A stretch of DNA of 64,000 nt from Streptomyces glomeratus. Its GTDB lineage: Bacteria > Actinomycetota > Actinomycetes > Streptomycetales > Streptomycetaceae. Location: positions 219,867 to 283,866 of the forward strand of contig NZ_JAKEEB010000007.1 of NCBI RefSeq assembly GCF_021462825.1, in the 5' to 3' direction. The notes under the pieces were generated by a model. It did not search any database. It worked only from the letters and a program-made list of their open reading frames with translations, and was not told where the DNA came from. Shown here one piece after another: positions 29,473-40,519 of the stretch (positions are counted from its first letter, which is position 1; every line of letters starts with the position of its first letter). A program made the position numbers and the translations under genes.

Positions 29473-30648
29473 TCAGCGGAAGACGCCCGTGTGCCCCAGC
29501 GAGTAGCGGCCGGGCTGCGGATAGACCGCGAGGCCGTGCGGACCGCTGCCCACCCTGATCCGGGCGAGCTGCTTCCCGGTGTGCGTGTCGATGGCGTACA
29601 CCACGGAGTTGTAACGGCCGGACAGCCACAGCACGGTGCCGTCCGTGGAGACGCCGCCCATGTCGGGACTGCCGCCCCCCGGCAGGCGCCATTTGGCGGT
29701 GAGCTTGTTCTCCGGGAAGTCGAAGACGGAGATGGTGCCCTCGCCGCGGTTGGAGATGTACAGGTTCCGGGAGTCGCGGCTGACGTAGAGGCCGTGCGCG
29801 CCCTTGCCGGTGGCGAGGAAGGACGGCTTGGCGAAGGTGTCGCCGTTCAGGATCCACACTCCGTCGGCCACCATGTCGGCGACGTAGAACGTCCTGCCGT
29901 CCGGGGAGATCTTCACGTCCTGCGGCATGGCCCCGTGGTACGGCAGCTTCTGCTGGCCGGTGACCTCCATCTTGGCTGTGTCGACCTTCATCAGCTCGCC
30001 GCTGAACTCGCAGGAGACGATGAAGTAGCGGCCGTCGGCCGAGAAGTCGGCGTGGTTGACGCCGTAGCAGCTCACCGGCAGGGCCTTGACCACCTTCATG
30101 GTGTGCGCGTCGCGGAAGACCAGCTGGCGGTCCTTGGAGGCCATCACGACCGCGTACTTGCCGTCCGGGGTGAAGTACAGGTTGTAGGGGTCGTGCACGG
30201 CGACCGGCCGGCCGGCCTCGCCGGTCCTCGGGTCGATGGGGGTGAGGGAGTTGCCCAGGTCGTTGTTGACCCACAGGGTCTTCAGGTCCCAGGACGGCAC
30301 GACGTGCTGGGGCTGCCGGCCGACCGGGATCGTGTCGATGACCTTGTACGTCTTGGGGTCGATGACGGTCACGGTGTTGGAGTTGGTGTTGGGAACATAG
30401 ACCCGGGACGGGTAGTCCCTGACCGCCCCGGCGAGCCGGCCCGGCCGGTCGGCCGTGTAGATGTCGTTCCGGTCCAGCACGGGCGGCATGCCCGGCAGGA
30501 CCTGCACGGCGCTCTGCTGCTGGGAACGGCGGGCCGGGGCCTTGGAACCGAGGCTCCGGTCCTTGTGGGAGGATCCGCTGCTGCAGCCGGCGAGCGCGAC
30601 GAGAGCGGCGCCGGCGATCAGTACACGCGTGACGGTCGAGAGGGGCAT
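29473..30648 (-). CDS. YVTN-family beta-propeller lipoprotein
   Basis: 391 aa from ATG at 30648. The signal peptide has a lipobox (VALAGC) near residue 22, then a Ser/Lys-rich linker. From about residue 70 the protein is a seven-bladed propeller with YVTN-type repeats such as VYVPNTNSNTVTVIDPKTYK, YVADMVADGVWILN and LYISNRGEGTISVFD. It is displayed on the outer face of the membrane, probably as a binding or scaffold protein. The ATG overlaps the stop of the deacetylase-like gene by one base (TGATG), so the two are translationally coupled. Confidence 0.88.
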   Translation of the reverse strand: MPLSTVTRVLIAGAALVALAGCSSGSSHKDRSLGSKAPARRSQQQSAVQVLPGMPPVLDRNDIYTADRPGRLAGAVRDYPSRVYVPNTNSNTVTVIDPKTYKVIDTIPVGRQPQHVVPSWDLKTLWVNNDLGNSLTPIDPRTGEAGRPVAVHDPYNLYFTPDGKYAVVMASKDRQLVFRDAHTMKVVKALPVSCYGVNHADFSADGRYFIVSCEFSGELMKVDTAKMEVTGQQKLPYHGAMPQDVKISPDGRTFYVADMVADGVWILNGDTFAKPSFLATGKGAHGLYVSRDSRNLYISNRGEGTISVFDFPENKLTAKWRLPGGGSPDMGGVSTDGTVLWLSGRYNSVVYAIDTHTGKQLARIRVGSGPHGLAVYPQPGRYSLGHTGVFR

Positions 30649-31517
30649 CAGCTCAACAGCTCCGTGGTGGTCACCGCGGAGAGGCCGCGGCGGTCGAGTG
30701 CGTGGAGGATGGCGGGAAGGGCGACGACCGTGTCCGGATACCCGAAGTGCAGGCTCACCACGGACCCGTTGCGGACGTCGTCGGCGACCTTGTGGGTGAC
30801 GGCCGGGGCGCCCGGCGAGGTGTGGTCGAGCGAGTCGACGTCGTACGACAGGACGTGCGGGTAGCCGACGTCGCGGGCCAGCCGCGAGACGAGCGGGGTC
30901 GCGCGGCGCGCCCGCGAAGGGCGGAACCAGGTGCCGATGGAACCGGTGAGCCGCCGCAGCCGGTCCGCGCACTTCTGGATCTCGGCGCGTGCGTCCGCCT
31001 CGGACATGGTGTTGATGTCGAGGTGGCGCTGGGTGTGGTTGCCGAGGTCGTGACCGCCCTTGAGGATCCGTCGGGTTATGTCGGGGTGTTCGTCCAGCCA
31101 GGTGCCGACCGCGAGCACGGTGATCCTCGCGCCCGCATGCTCGGCCGTGTCGAGGATCGCCGTGGCGATGGAGGGGTCGCCCTGCCCGTGGAAGGTGAGG
31201 GCCACCCGGGGGCGGTCGCGGGGACCGTGGGAGATCTGGTCGGGCTGGCCGGGAAGGGCACGGGGCGCGGGCGCATGGATGCCGGACCCGGCGGAGAGGC
31301 CGTCGGCGGTCGGGGTGGGGAACGACGGGTGGACGACGGTGGGGCCGGGGGAACAGGCGGTGGCGATCGCGCCGACGACGAACCCCGCGCCCGCTCGCAG
31401 CGCCGAGCGACGGTCGGGCGCCGGGCACGGGGTGCCCGTCGCACGGTCCCGTGGGGTGGGGTCCGAGACTGCGGGATCCGGGGGAGAGGGAGGGACGGGC
31501 GTGGTCACTCTCCCCAT
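30648..31517 (-). CDS. polysaccharide deacetylase-like protein with altered NodB motif
   Basis: 289 aa. The N-terminus carries a Tat-like signal with lipobox (DRRSALRAGAGFVVGAIATA followed by Cys). The NodB domain is recognisable from VALTFHGQGDPSIATAILD, GNHTQRHLDINTM (the two zinc His) and WFRPSRARRA, but the usual catalytic TFDDGP is replaced by TFHGQGDP, so the Asp-Asp pair is lost. It may be inactive, bind rather than cut glycans, or use different chemistry. It is coupled to the downstream beta-propeller lipoprotein, which suggests the two act together outside the membrane. The start at 31517 lacks a clear ribosome site. Confidence 0.82.
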   Translation of the reverse strand: MGRVTTPVPPSPPDPAVSDPTPRDRATGTPCPAPDRRSALRAGAGFVVGAIATACSPGPTVVHPSFPTPTADGLSAGSGIHAPAPRALPGQPDQISHGPRDRPRVALTFHGQGDPSIATAILDTAEHAGARITVLAVGTWLDEHPDITRRILKGGHDLGNHTQRHLDINTMSEADARAEIQKCADRLRRLTGSIGTWFRPSRARRATPLVSRLARDVGYPHVLSYDVDSLDHTSPGAPAVTHKVADDVRNGSVVSLHFGYPDTVVALPAILHALDRRGLSAVTTTELLS

Positions 31518-31707
31518 TTAAGGCCCAGAAGGTGCCCAAATCAGCGATTGGCCCGCCCGGGGTAAGGGCGGGTCGCACCGGCACATGATCGGACGAACCG
31601 CCCACGCGCTCCGGCTCCGTGCGGTGGCTCAGGAGGAAGCCCGGCCGCCTGGCGGTGGGGGCTTTCGCCGTACGGGCGCACGCCGGCCGGTGGTTCGGGG
31701 CGTGCGG

Positions 31708-32211
31708 TCAGCGGTCGGCCGCGCGCATCTCGAACCAGGTCGTCTTGCCGCGCGGCAGCAGGTCGACGCCCCAGCGGTCGGCGAGCTTGTCGACGAGGAA
31801 GAGGCCTCGGCCGCTCACGTCCAAGTCCTGCACCGGCATCAGACAGGGCAGCCCGCGGGAGGGGTCGCGGATCTCGACGCGGATCCAGCCCCGGCGACGG
31901 CGCATACGTAACCCGAAGACGCGGGCACCGGTGTGCCGTACGGCGTTGCCGACGAGTTCGGAGACGAGCAGCACCGCGTCCTCGGCCATTCTCGGGGAGA
32001 GCCCCCAGTGCCGCAGGACCACGACCTGCGCCAGGCGGCGCGCGGTGGCCGCGGATTCGGGAAGGGACGGCAGCGGGACCTCCGCCTCGGCGGGGTTGCC
32101 GAACAACTCCAGTGCCTTCAGCGCCCGTTCGTCCTCGACCGCAGGCGACCAGCGTGCCGCGGTCGCACTTGCGTGCCGCCGCGGCTGTTCGAAACCCTCC
32201 AGCCCCGCCAT
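31708..32211 (-). CDS. anti-sigma-type serine kinase (RsbW-like HATPase)
   Basis: 167 aa from ATG 32211 (MAGLEGFEQPRRH). The GHKL ATPase fold is present: N box LLVSELVGNAVRHTG (about residues 80-95), G1 box IRDPSRGLP, and G2 box SGRGLFLVDKLADRWG. Streptomyces encode dozens of such free-standing kinases that bind anti-anti-sigma factors or sigma factors; the partner here is unknown. A longer frame to 32370 is rejected because it lacks a ribosome site. Confidence 0.88.
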   Translation of the reverse strand: MAGLEGFEQPRRHASATAARWSPAVEDERALKALELFGNPAEAEVPLPSLPESAATARRLAQVVVLRHWGLSPRMAEDAVLLVSELVGNAVRHTGARVFGLRMRRRRGWIRVEIRDPSRGLPCLMPVQDLDVSGRGLFLVDKLADRWGVDLLPRGKTTWFEMRAADR

Positions 32212-32390
32212 GGCCCCATCATGGCCGCCCAGAGGGCCACCAGGGGGCGTTACAACGGAATACGCCCCCCGGAACCACACATTCCACACGATTCGATTGA
32301 CATATGTCAGACGCAACTTGGGGCCCTCGATGCACCAACTGACCTGGAAAGACGGCTCAGTTGGCGGCAAGAACCACGCATCGGATGCGA

Positions 32391-32419
32391 GACAGCCTTA
32401 AGGTTGCCTTAAGGCTGTC
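32391..32419. promoter_or_regulatory. 29-bp perfect inverted repeat with 3-base spacer
   Basis: GACAGCCTTAAGG-ttg-CCTTAAGGCTGTC, 13 of 13 positions paired. It lies about 180 bases upstream of the RsbW-like gene and 115 bases downstream of the enoyl-CoA hydratase stop, within a 323-base intergenic stretch (32212-32534) that holds nothing else obvious. It could be a dimeric operator; the very short loop makes it less like a terminator. Confidence 0.7.
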
Positions 32420-32534
32420 ATAATCCGCTCCTTCGAGGGACACGGGTAAGACGCCGCGTCAACTGCAAGTGGATCAGCGTGATTTCCTGAACAATTCTCA
32501 GGTCCACCCGGAGCGGCTCGGTTCGCGACCGCGA

Positions 32535-33302
32535 TCAGACGAACTTCGCCTTGCCGGGCCCTTCCTCCACGAAGCTGCGCATCCCGCGCTCCCGGTCCTC
32601 GGTCGCGAACAGCCCCGCGAACCAGTTCCGTTCGACCGCGAGACCGGTCTCGATGTCCGTCTCCAGACCCGTGTCGACGGCCTCCTTCGCGGCGCGCAGC
32701 GCGATCGCCGGCCCCTGGGCGAGTCTGGCGGCCCAGGCGTGCGCCTCGGTGTACACCTCCTCGGCCGGGACCACCCGGTCGACGAGGCCCAGCGAGAGCG
32801 CCTCGTCGGCCTTCACCATCCGCCCGGTGAAGATGAGGTCCTTGGCCCTCGACGGGCCGATCAGGCGCGCCAGCCGCTGGGTGCCGCCCGCCCCCGGGAT
32901 CAGGCCGAGCAAGATCTCCGGCTGCCCCAGCTTCGCGTTCTCGGCGGCGATGCGGTAGTCCGCACAGAGCGCCAGCTCGCAGCCCCCGCCCAGGGCGTAG
33001 CCGGTGACGGCGGCGACGACCGGCTTGGGGATGCGGGCCACGGCGGTGAAGGAGTCCTGCAGGGCGCGGGAGCGCAGCACCATCGCGGTGTGGTCCATGC
33101 CCTGCATCTCCTTGATGTCCGCGCCCGCCGCGAACACCTTCTCCCCGCCGTAGAGAACCACGGCGCGCACGTCCTCGCGGCGCGTGGCCTCCTCGGCGAG
33201 TTCCTTGATCCGGTCCTGGGTGGCGACGTCCAGCGCGTTCATCGGCGGGCGGTCCAGGCTCAGGGTGCCGACGCCCTCGGCGACTTCGAGATGCACAGTC
33301 AT
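32535..33302 (-). CDS. enoyl-CoA hydratase/isomerase family protein
   Basis: 255 aa from ATG 33302 (MTVHLEVAEGVGTLSLDRPP). Crotonase fold: the oxyanion-hole segments are FAAGADIKEM (residues ~60-70) and GYALGGGCELALCADYR (~100-117), and the catalytic Glu is in AKLGQPEILLGLIPGAGGTQ. Both conserved Glu positions of true hydratases appear present, so it can hydrate trans-2-enoyl-CoA in fatty-acid breakdown. An in-frame GTG at 33332 is an alternative start. Neighbours give no pathway. Confidence 0.92.
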   Translation of the reverse strand: MTVHLEVAEGVGTLSLDRPPMNALDVATQDRIKELAEEATRREDVRAVVLYGGEKVFAAGADIKEMQGMDHTAMVLRSRALQDSFTAVARIPKPVVAAVTGYALGGGCELALCADYRIAAENAKLGQPEILLGLIPGAGGTQRLARLIGPSRAKDLIFTGRMVKADEALSLGLVDRVVPAEEVYTEAHAWAARLAQGPAIALRAAKEAVDTGLETDIETGLAVERNWFAGLFATEDRERGMRSFVEEGPGKAKFV

Positions 33303-33330
33303 GCCAGGAAGGTTAACGGGCACTAACGCC

Positions 33331-33374
33331 ACCGGGCCCGGTGTGCTCGCTCACAGCGGCACACCGGGCCCGGT
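33331..33374. terminator. terminator after the first L,D-transpeptidase gene
   Basis: Perfect 16-bp stem ACCGGGCCCGGTGTGC (33331-33346) with 33359-33374; inside the loop CGCT/AGCG pairs further. It starts 13 bases past the minus-strand stop at 33387. Confidence 0.88.
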
Positions 33375-33386
33375 CCGAAGAAGCGG

Positions 33387-34628
33387 TTACTTGATCCACT
33401 CGTCCCAGGGCATGTTCCAGCCGTTGAGCCCGTTGTCGGGCGCGACCGTCCGGTCGTGGGAGTGCTTCACGACGACCACGTCACCGATCATCGAGTTGCC
33501 GTAGAACCAGGCGGCCGGGACGGACTTGTCGTAACCGCCGCGCACGTCGCGCAGGCCGACGCAGCCGTGGCTCGCGTTGTAGTTGCCGAAGGCGTCGCCG
33601 CCCCAGTAGTTGCCGTGGATGAAGGTGCCGGAGTCGGTCAGGCGCTGGGCGTGGGGCACGTCCTTGATGTCGTACTCGCCGCCGTAGCCGACGGTCTCGC
33701 CGTTCATCCGGGTCACGTCGAGACGCTCGCTGATGACCATCTGGCCGTTCCAGGTGTCGTAGCCCGGCTTGCCGGTGGTGGCCGGGAGGGTCTTGACGAC
33801 CTTGCCGTCACGCGTGACGACCATCTTGTGGGTCTTGGCGTCGACGGTGGAGACCTGGCTGCGGCCGATGGTGAAGCGCACGGTCCTGCTCTGCTTGCCG
33901 TACACGCCGGGCCGGCCCTCGACGCCGTCGAGGTCGAGGTTCACGGTGACCTTGGTGCCGGCCTTCCAGTAGTGCTCGGGCCGGAAGTCGAGGCGGTCGT
34001 TGCCGAACCAGTGTCCGCGGACCTCGACGGCCGGCTCGGTCTTGATGGTGATGGCCTTCCGGACGTCCGCCGGGTGGGTGATGCCCCGGGTGAAGCGGAT
34101 CGAGAACGGCATGCCGACGCCGACGGTGGTGCCGTCGTCGGGCCGGTAGATGCCGACGAAGGTGTTCTTCGGGGTGAGCGTGGTGAAGGAGGACTCCTCG
34201 GCGGACGTGAGTCCGGCGGAGTCCTTGGCGACCGCGTGGACCTTGTACGTCGTGGCCGCGGCCAGATGGGTCGAGGGCGTCCAGGTGGTGCCCGAGCCGG
34301 ACATCGTCCCGGCGACCGCACGGCCCTTGGCGTCCTCGACCCTGACCTCGGTCAGCTTGCCCTTTGCGGCCGTCACCTTCAGGACGCCCGCGGTGTCCAC
34401 GGCCTCGGCGCCGTTCTTCGGCGCGATGGTGACGACGGCCTGCGACTGCTTGCTCCCGGCATTGCCGGAGTCCTGGCCCCTGCCGTCACCGGCCCCCGCG
34501 CCCGGTTTCCCTCCCCCGCCGCACGCGGTGGCGGTCAGCAGGAGGGCACCGAGTATCAGTGCCGTGAATCCCTTGCGTCCCCGCGTCCCCGCACCAACCG
34601 ACGCCCCCGATATCGGTCGCCCGCTCAC
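33387..34628 (-). CDS. L,D-transpeptidase lipoprotein (Ig-like + YkuD)
   Basis: 413 aa from GTG 34628, preceded by GGGGAGAAGG. Lipobox LLTATAC near residue 42, then GGGGKPGAGAG. Two Ig-like beta domains follow (about 75-260), then the YkuD catalytic domain with HGNYWGGDAFGNYNASHGCV, where the last His-Gly-Cys carries the nucleophile, and a C-terminal NGLNGWNMPWDEW tail typical of mycobacterial LdtMt2-like enzymes. It makes 3-3 cross-links in peptidoglycan or attaches proteins, outside the membrane. A near-paralogue is encoded next upstream on the same strand. Confidence 0.95.
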   Translation of the reverse strand: MSGRPISGASVGAGTRGRKGFTALILGALLLTATACGGGGKPGAGAGDGRGQDSGNAGSKQSQAVVTIAPKNGAEAVDTAGVLKVTAAKGKLTEVRVEDAKGRAVAGTMSGSGTTWTPSTHLAAATTYKVHAVAKDSAGLTSAEESSFTTLTPKNTFVGIYRPDDGTTVGVGMPFSIRFTRGITHPADVRKAITIKTEPAVEVRGHWFGNDRLDFRPEHYWKAGTKVTVNLDLDGVEGRPGVYGKQSRTVRFTIGRSQVSTVDAKTHKMVVTRDGKVVKTLPATTGKPGYDTWNGQMVISERLDVTRMNGETVGYGGEYDIKDVPHAQRLTDSGTFIHGNYWGGDAFGNYNASHGCVGLRDVRGGYDKSVPAAWFYGNSMIGDVVVVKHSHDRTVAPDNGLNGWNMPWDEWIK

Positions 34629-34829
34629 GTTCCTTCTCCCCTCGCACGGCCCGATCCCAGGCCTGCACCCCTCACTGCAGCGCGACCGCGCGCGCATTGC
34701 GCAAATTAATCACACCCCCCGGCCGGATGACTCCCCGCGATTGTCACTGTTCAGTCCCAACTTCGGGCGCGCCAAGGCGCATGACGGGCCGCCGGTCGCG
34801 CACCCCCGCGAACCCCCGCGCCCCCCGTG

Positions 34830-36035
34830 CTACTGCGCCGCGCCGCCCGCCTTCCACTCCTGCCAGCTCATGTTCCAGCCGCCGAGCCCGTTGTCGGGAG
34901 CGACCTTCTTGTCGTCGCTGTGCACGACCTCGATCACATCCCCCACGAGGCTGCGGTCGAAGAACCAGCCCGCGGGGGTGTCCGGGCCGCCGCCCTTGAC
35001 GTCCCTGAGACCCACGCAGCCATGGCTGACGTTGACGTGCCCGGGAGCTCCCGGCGCCCAGTAGTTGCCGTGCACGAAGGTGCCGGAGTCGGTCAGGCGC
35101 AGGGCGTGCGGGACGTCGGGGATGTCGTACTCGCCCCCGAAGCCGACCGTGCGGCCGTCCATGCGGGTGACCTCGAGCATCTCCATGACCACCATCTTCC
35201 CGTTGTACGTGGTGGTCCTCGGGGCGCCCGCGGTGATGGGCACCGTGGCGATCAGCCTGCCGTCGCGGCGGACCTGCATGGTGTGCGCCGCCGCGTCGAC
35301 GAGCGAGACCTGACTGCGGCCGACGGTGAACGAGAACGTCTTGTGCTGGAGGCCGTAGACCCCGGGCGCGCCCTCCAGGTCCCGCAGCCGCAGGGTGACG
35401 GAGACCCGGGTGCCGGGTCTCCAGTACTCCCGGGGCCGGAAGTCGAGACGGTCCCCGCCGAACCAGTGCGGGCGGATCTCCACGGGCGGCCACGCGGTCA
35501 CCCGGATCGCGCGCTCGACGGCGGCCCGGCGCTCGATCTCCCGGTTGAACTGGAGGGAGACGATCATCCCGGTGCCCACCGTGGAGCGGTTCTCGGGGGT
35601 GACGTACGCGATGAACCGCCGGCCGGGGACGAACGTGGTGAACGTGGCGTGCCGGGCGGACCGGCGGCCGTGGCCGTCGTGGGCCACCGCGTCGACCGTG
35701 TAGCGGGCGGCGAGGGCGAGCCGGTCGTCGTCGGGCTGCCAGACCCTGCCGTCGGCGGAGAGGTGGCCGGGCACCGGGGAGTCCTGCGCGTCCTGGGACC
35801 TGACGACGGTCACCGACTCCAGTCGGCCGCGCGCGACCCGCACTCGCAGCCGCCGGCCCGGGCCCACGGCCCTGCTGCCGTCGTCCGGAAAGACGCGGAT
35901 GACATCCTCGGGCGCGGGCGGCTTGTCGAGCACGTCGTCGTCTCCGTGGGAGGTGCAGCCGGCCACGAGGCCCGCCCAGGTCAGTGCGGCGGCCAGGGCG
36001 GCTGCCGTGCGCCGCGCGTGCGTCTGTACGTGCAT
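34830..36035 (-). CDS. L,D-transpeptidase lipoprotein, paralogue
   Basis: 401 aa from ATG 36035. Lipobox LVAGC near residue 26, followed by Ig-like domains and YkuD with GTFVHGNYWAPGAPGHVNVS and then HGCVGLRD, nucleophile Cys included, and the same C-terminal NGLGGWNMSWQEW motif. About 200 bases separate it from the downstream paralogue, so they may be co-transcribed. The duplicated pair probably differs in timing or substrate preference. The start choice between ATG 36035 and an in-frame GTG at 36038 is immaterial. Confidence 0.94.
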   Translation of the reverse strand: MHVQTHARRTAAALAAALTWAGLVAGCTSHGDDDVLDKPPAPEDVIRVFPDDGSRAVGPGRRLRVRVARGRLESVTVVRSQDAQDSPVPGHLSADGRVWQPDDDRLALAARYTVDAVAHDGHGRRSARHATFTTFVPGRRFIAYVTPENRSTVGTGMIVSLQFNREIERRAAVERAIRVTAWPPVEIRPHWFGGDRLDFRPREYWRPGTRVSVTLRLRDLEGAPGVYGLQHKTFSFTVGRSQVSLVDAAAHTMQVRRDGRLIATVPITAGAPRTTTYNGKMVVMEMLEVTRMDGRTVGFGGEYDIPDVPHALRLTDSGTFVHGNYWAPGAPGHVNVSHGCVGLRDVKGGGPDTPAGWFFDRSLVGDVIEVVHSDDKKVAPDNGLGGWNMSWQEWKAGGAAQ

Positions 36036-36310
36036 CACGCCGGGCCCAACGACCCAGGTCTCCTGGGGAAACGTGAGTGCGAGCCACGCTCTGGGCAGAA
36101 CAGTGGGGAGGACGACGCGACGGGAAGCCGCGCCCGTGAGCCGCAGGGGCGCGCCCGTGCCGGACGACCGAGCGTGCGAGGCCCGAGGGTCCCGCGCGGC
36201 CGGCCTCCCGGCACCGGCCGAGGCGCCCCGAAGGCGGGCAGGCCAGAAAAGGGCGGGATGCCGCGCGCCCTTTTCCCGTGTCGCCCCGACGAGCCGCGGG
36301 AGGCTGAACG

Positions 36311-38572
<2,262 letters not shown>

Positions 38573-38716
38573 AGAGGGCGTGACCGGTGCCGTGCGCCGG
38601 CTCCGCCACGACAGGTCGTACGACCCCGAACACGCAGGTCGTAGGACTTACGGCGGAGCCGGGTCCGGCCAAAACTCGGTGGGCACTGTCAGTGCCGTTC
38701 CGTACGCTCGCCAGTG

Positions 38717-40519
38717 ATGCCCACACAACGTGTAACGCCCAAGGAGCGCTCGGCCGTCCGCACCCTGCTGCGTCTGTGGCCGTATGTGCGGCCGGTGCGG
38801 ACACGGCTTCTCGCCGCCGCGTCCGTCGCGATCGTCGCCTCCTGCGTCGGCCTGGTGATCCCGCTCGTCCTGAAGTGGCTGGTGGACGGGCCGGTGGCCG
38901 ACCGGGACCCGGCGGGCGTGTGGCTCGGCGCGCTGTACGTACTGCTGCTCGGGATCGCCGAGGCGGTGCTGTTCGGGATACGGCGGTGGCTGGTGGCACG
39001 GCCGCTGTCCCGCGTCGAGGCCGACATGCGCGCGGATCTGTACCGGCATCTGCAGCGCCTTCCGGTCGCCTTCCACGACCGCTGGGCCTCGGGACAGCTG
39101 CTGTCGCGAGGTACGACGGATCTGATGCTGCTGCGTCAGTTTCTCGCCTTCCCGCTGACGTTCCTGCTGGTCAACGGGGTGACCATCGTCGTGGGTGTGA
39201 TCATCATGCTGGCCCAGGACGCGACGCTCGGCCTGGTGATCCTCGGGCCCGGCATCCCGGTGGTGGTCATGTGCGCGGTGTTCGAGCGGCGGTACTCGCA
39301 GGTGGCACGGCGGGCACAGGACCAGGTGGGCGATCTGACGACCGTGGTCGAGGAGAGCGTGCTCGGCATCCGGATCATCAAGGGGTTCGGACGCCACCGC
39401 AGCCAGGCACGGGCGTTCGGGGAGCTCTCCCGCACGCTGCGCGGCACCGAGCTGGAGAAGGCACGGCTGCTCGCATGGATCTGGGCGGTCATCGTCACCC
39501 TGCCGGAGGTCGCGATCGGCGCGGCACTGGTGCTGGGCACCGTGCGGGTGGCGAACGGCGACCTCTCCGCGGGCACCCTGGTGGCCTTCCTGTCCATCGC
39601 GCTCGCGCTGCGGTGGCCCGTCGACTCGATCGGGTTCCTGCTGGCGATCAGCCAGGAGGCGGCGACGGCGACCGATCGGTTCTTCGAAGTCATGGACGAG
39701 GAGCCGGAGACGGAAGGACCCGGGGGCCCGGGCGGCCGGTCACCGAAGTCCGAGGACAGCGGACTGCGGTTCCAGGGCGTCCGGTTCCGCTACCCCGACG
39801 CCCCCTCCGGCTCGCCCCCCGTCCTGGACCACATCGATCTGCACATCCGCCCCGGCGAGACCATGGCCCTGGTCGGTGCCACCGGCAGCGGGAAGACCAC
39901 CCTCACCGCGCTCATCCCCCGACTGCACGAACTGAGCTCGGGCCGCATCACGCTGGACGGCCTGGACATCACGGCCATGTCCCGCCAGGAGCTGCGCTCC
40001 GAGGTGGCCGTCGCCTTCGAGGAACCCACGCTCTTCTCCGCCTCCGTCGGCGAGAACGTCCTCATGGGGGCTCCGGACACCGCCGGTGAGCAGGACCTCG
40101 AGCGTGCCCTCGGCATCGCTCAGGCCGGCTTCGCGTACTCCCTTCCGCAGGGCACCCGGACGCAGGTCGGCGAGCAGGGCCTCAGTCTCTCCGGCGGCCA
40201 GCGGCAGCGCCTCGCCCTGGCCCGCGCGGTCGTCGGCAGGCCCCGGTTCCTGGTCCTGGACGACCCCCTGTCCGCCCTGGACGTGCACACGGAGGCTGCG
40301 GTGGAGGCCGCCCTGCGCCGGGTGCTGGACGGCACGACCGCGCTGGTCGTGGCGCACCGCCCGTCCACGGTCCTGCTCGCCGACCGTGTCGCCCTCCTCT
40401 CCGGCGGCCGCATCGCCGCCGTCGGCACCCACCAGGAACTGCTGCGCACCAACGCCGAGTACGCCCATCTGATGTCCGGAGACCCCGGGCACGGCGAGGA
40501 CCGCGAGGAGGCCCGATGA
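38717..40519 (+). CDS. ABC exporter half-transporter, degenerate-ATPase subunit
   Basis: 600 aa. A six-helix type IV membrane domain (about residues 30-320) is followed by the nucleotide-binding domain: Walker A GATGSGKTT, signature LSLSGGQRQRLALARAV, Walker B FLVLDDPLSALD. The catalytic Glu after Walker B is Asp-Pro here (LDDP), so its own site is probably slow or inactive. With the following gene, which overlaps by 4 bases, it forms a heterodimeric multidrug or metabolite exporter. It could serve the neighbouring biosynthetic cluster, but it may be an older chromosomal gene pair. Confidence 0.92.
   Translation: MPTQRVTPKERSAVRTLLRLWPYVRPVRTRLLAAASVAIVASCVGLVIPLVLKWLVDGPVADRDPAGVWLGALYVLLLGIAEAVLFGIRRWLVARPLSRVEADMRADLYRHLQRLPVAFHDRWASGQLLSRGTTDLMLLRQFLAFPLTFLLVNGVTIVVGVIIMLAQDATLGLVILGPGIPVVVMCAVFERRYSQVARRAQDQVGDLTTVVEESVLGIRIIKGFGRHRSQARAFGELSRTLRGTELEKARLLAWIWAVIVTLPEVAIGAALVLGTVRVANGDLSAGTLVAFLSIALALRWPVDSIGFLLAISQEAATATDRFFEVMDEEPETEGPGGPGGRSPKSEDSGLRFQGVRFRYPDAPSGSPPVLDHIDLHIRPGETMALVGATGSGKTTLTALIPRLHELSSGRITLDGLDITAMSRQELRSEVAVAFEEPTLFSASVGENVLMGAPDTAGEQDLERALGIAQAGFAYSLPQGTRTQVGEQGLSLSGGQRQRLALARAVVGRPRFLVLDDPLSALDVHTEAAVEAALRRVLDGTTALVVAHRPSTVLLADRVALLSGGRIAAVGTHQELLRTNAEYAHLMSGDPGHGEDREEAR

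Noticed and set aside
32395..32415. An iron box (IdeR/DmdR site) at the CCTTAAGG palindrome
   Set aside because: The spacing and the TTAGGTTAG consensus do not fit.
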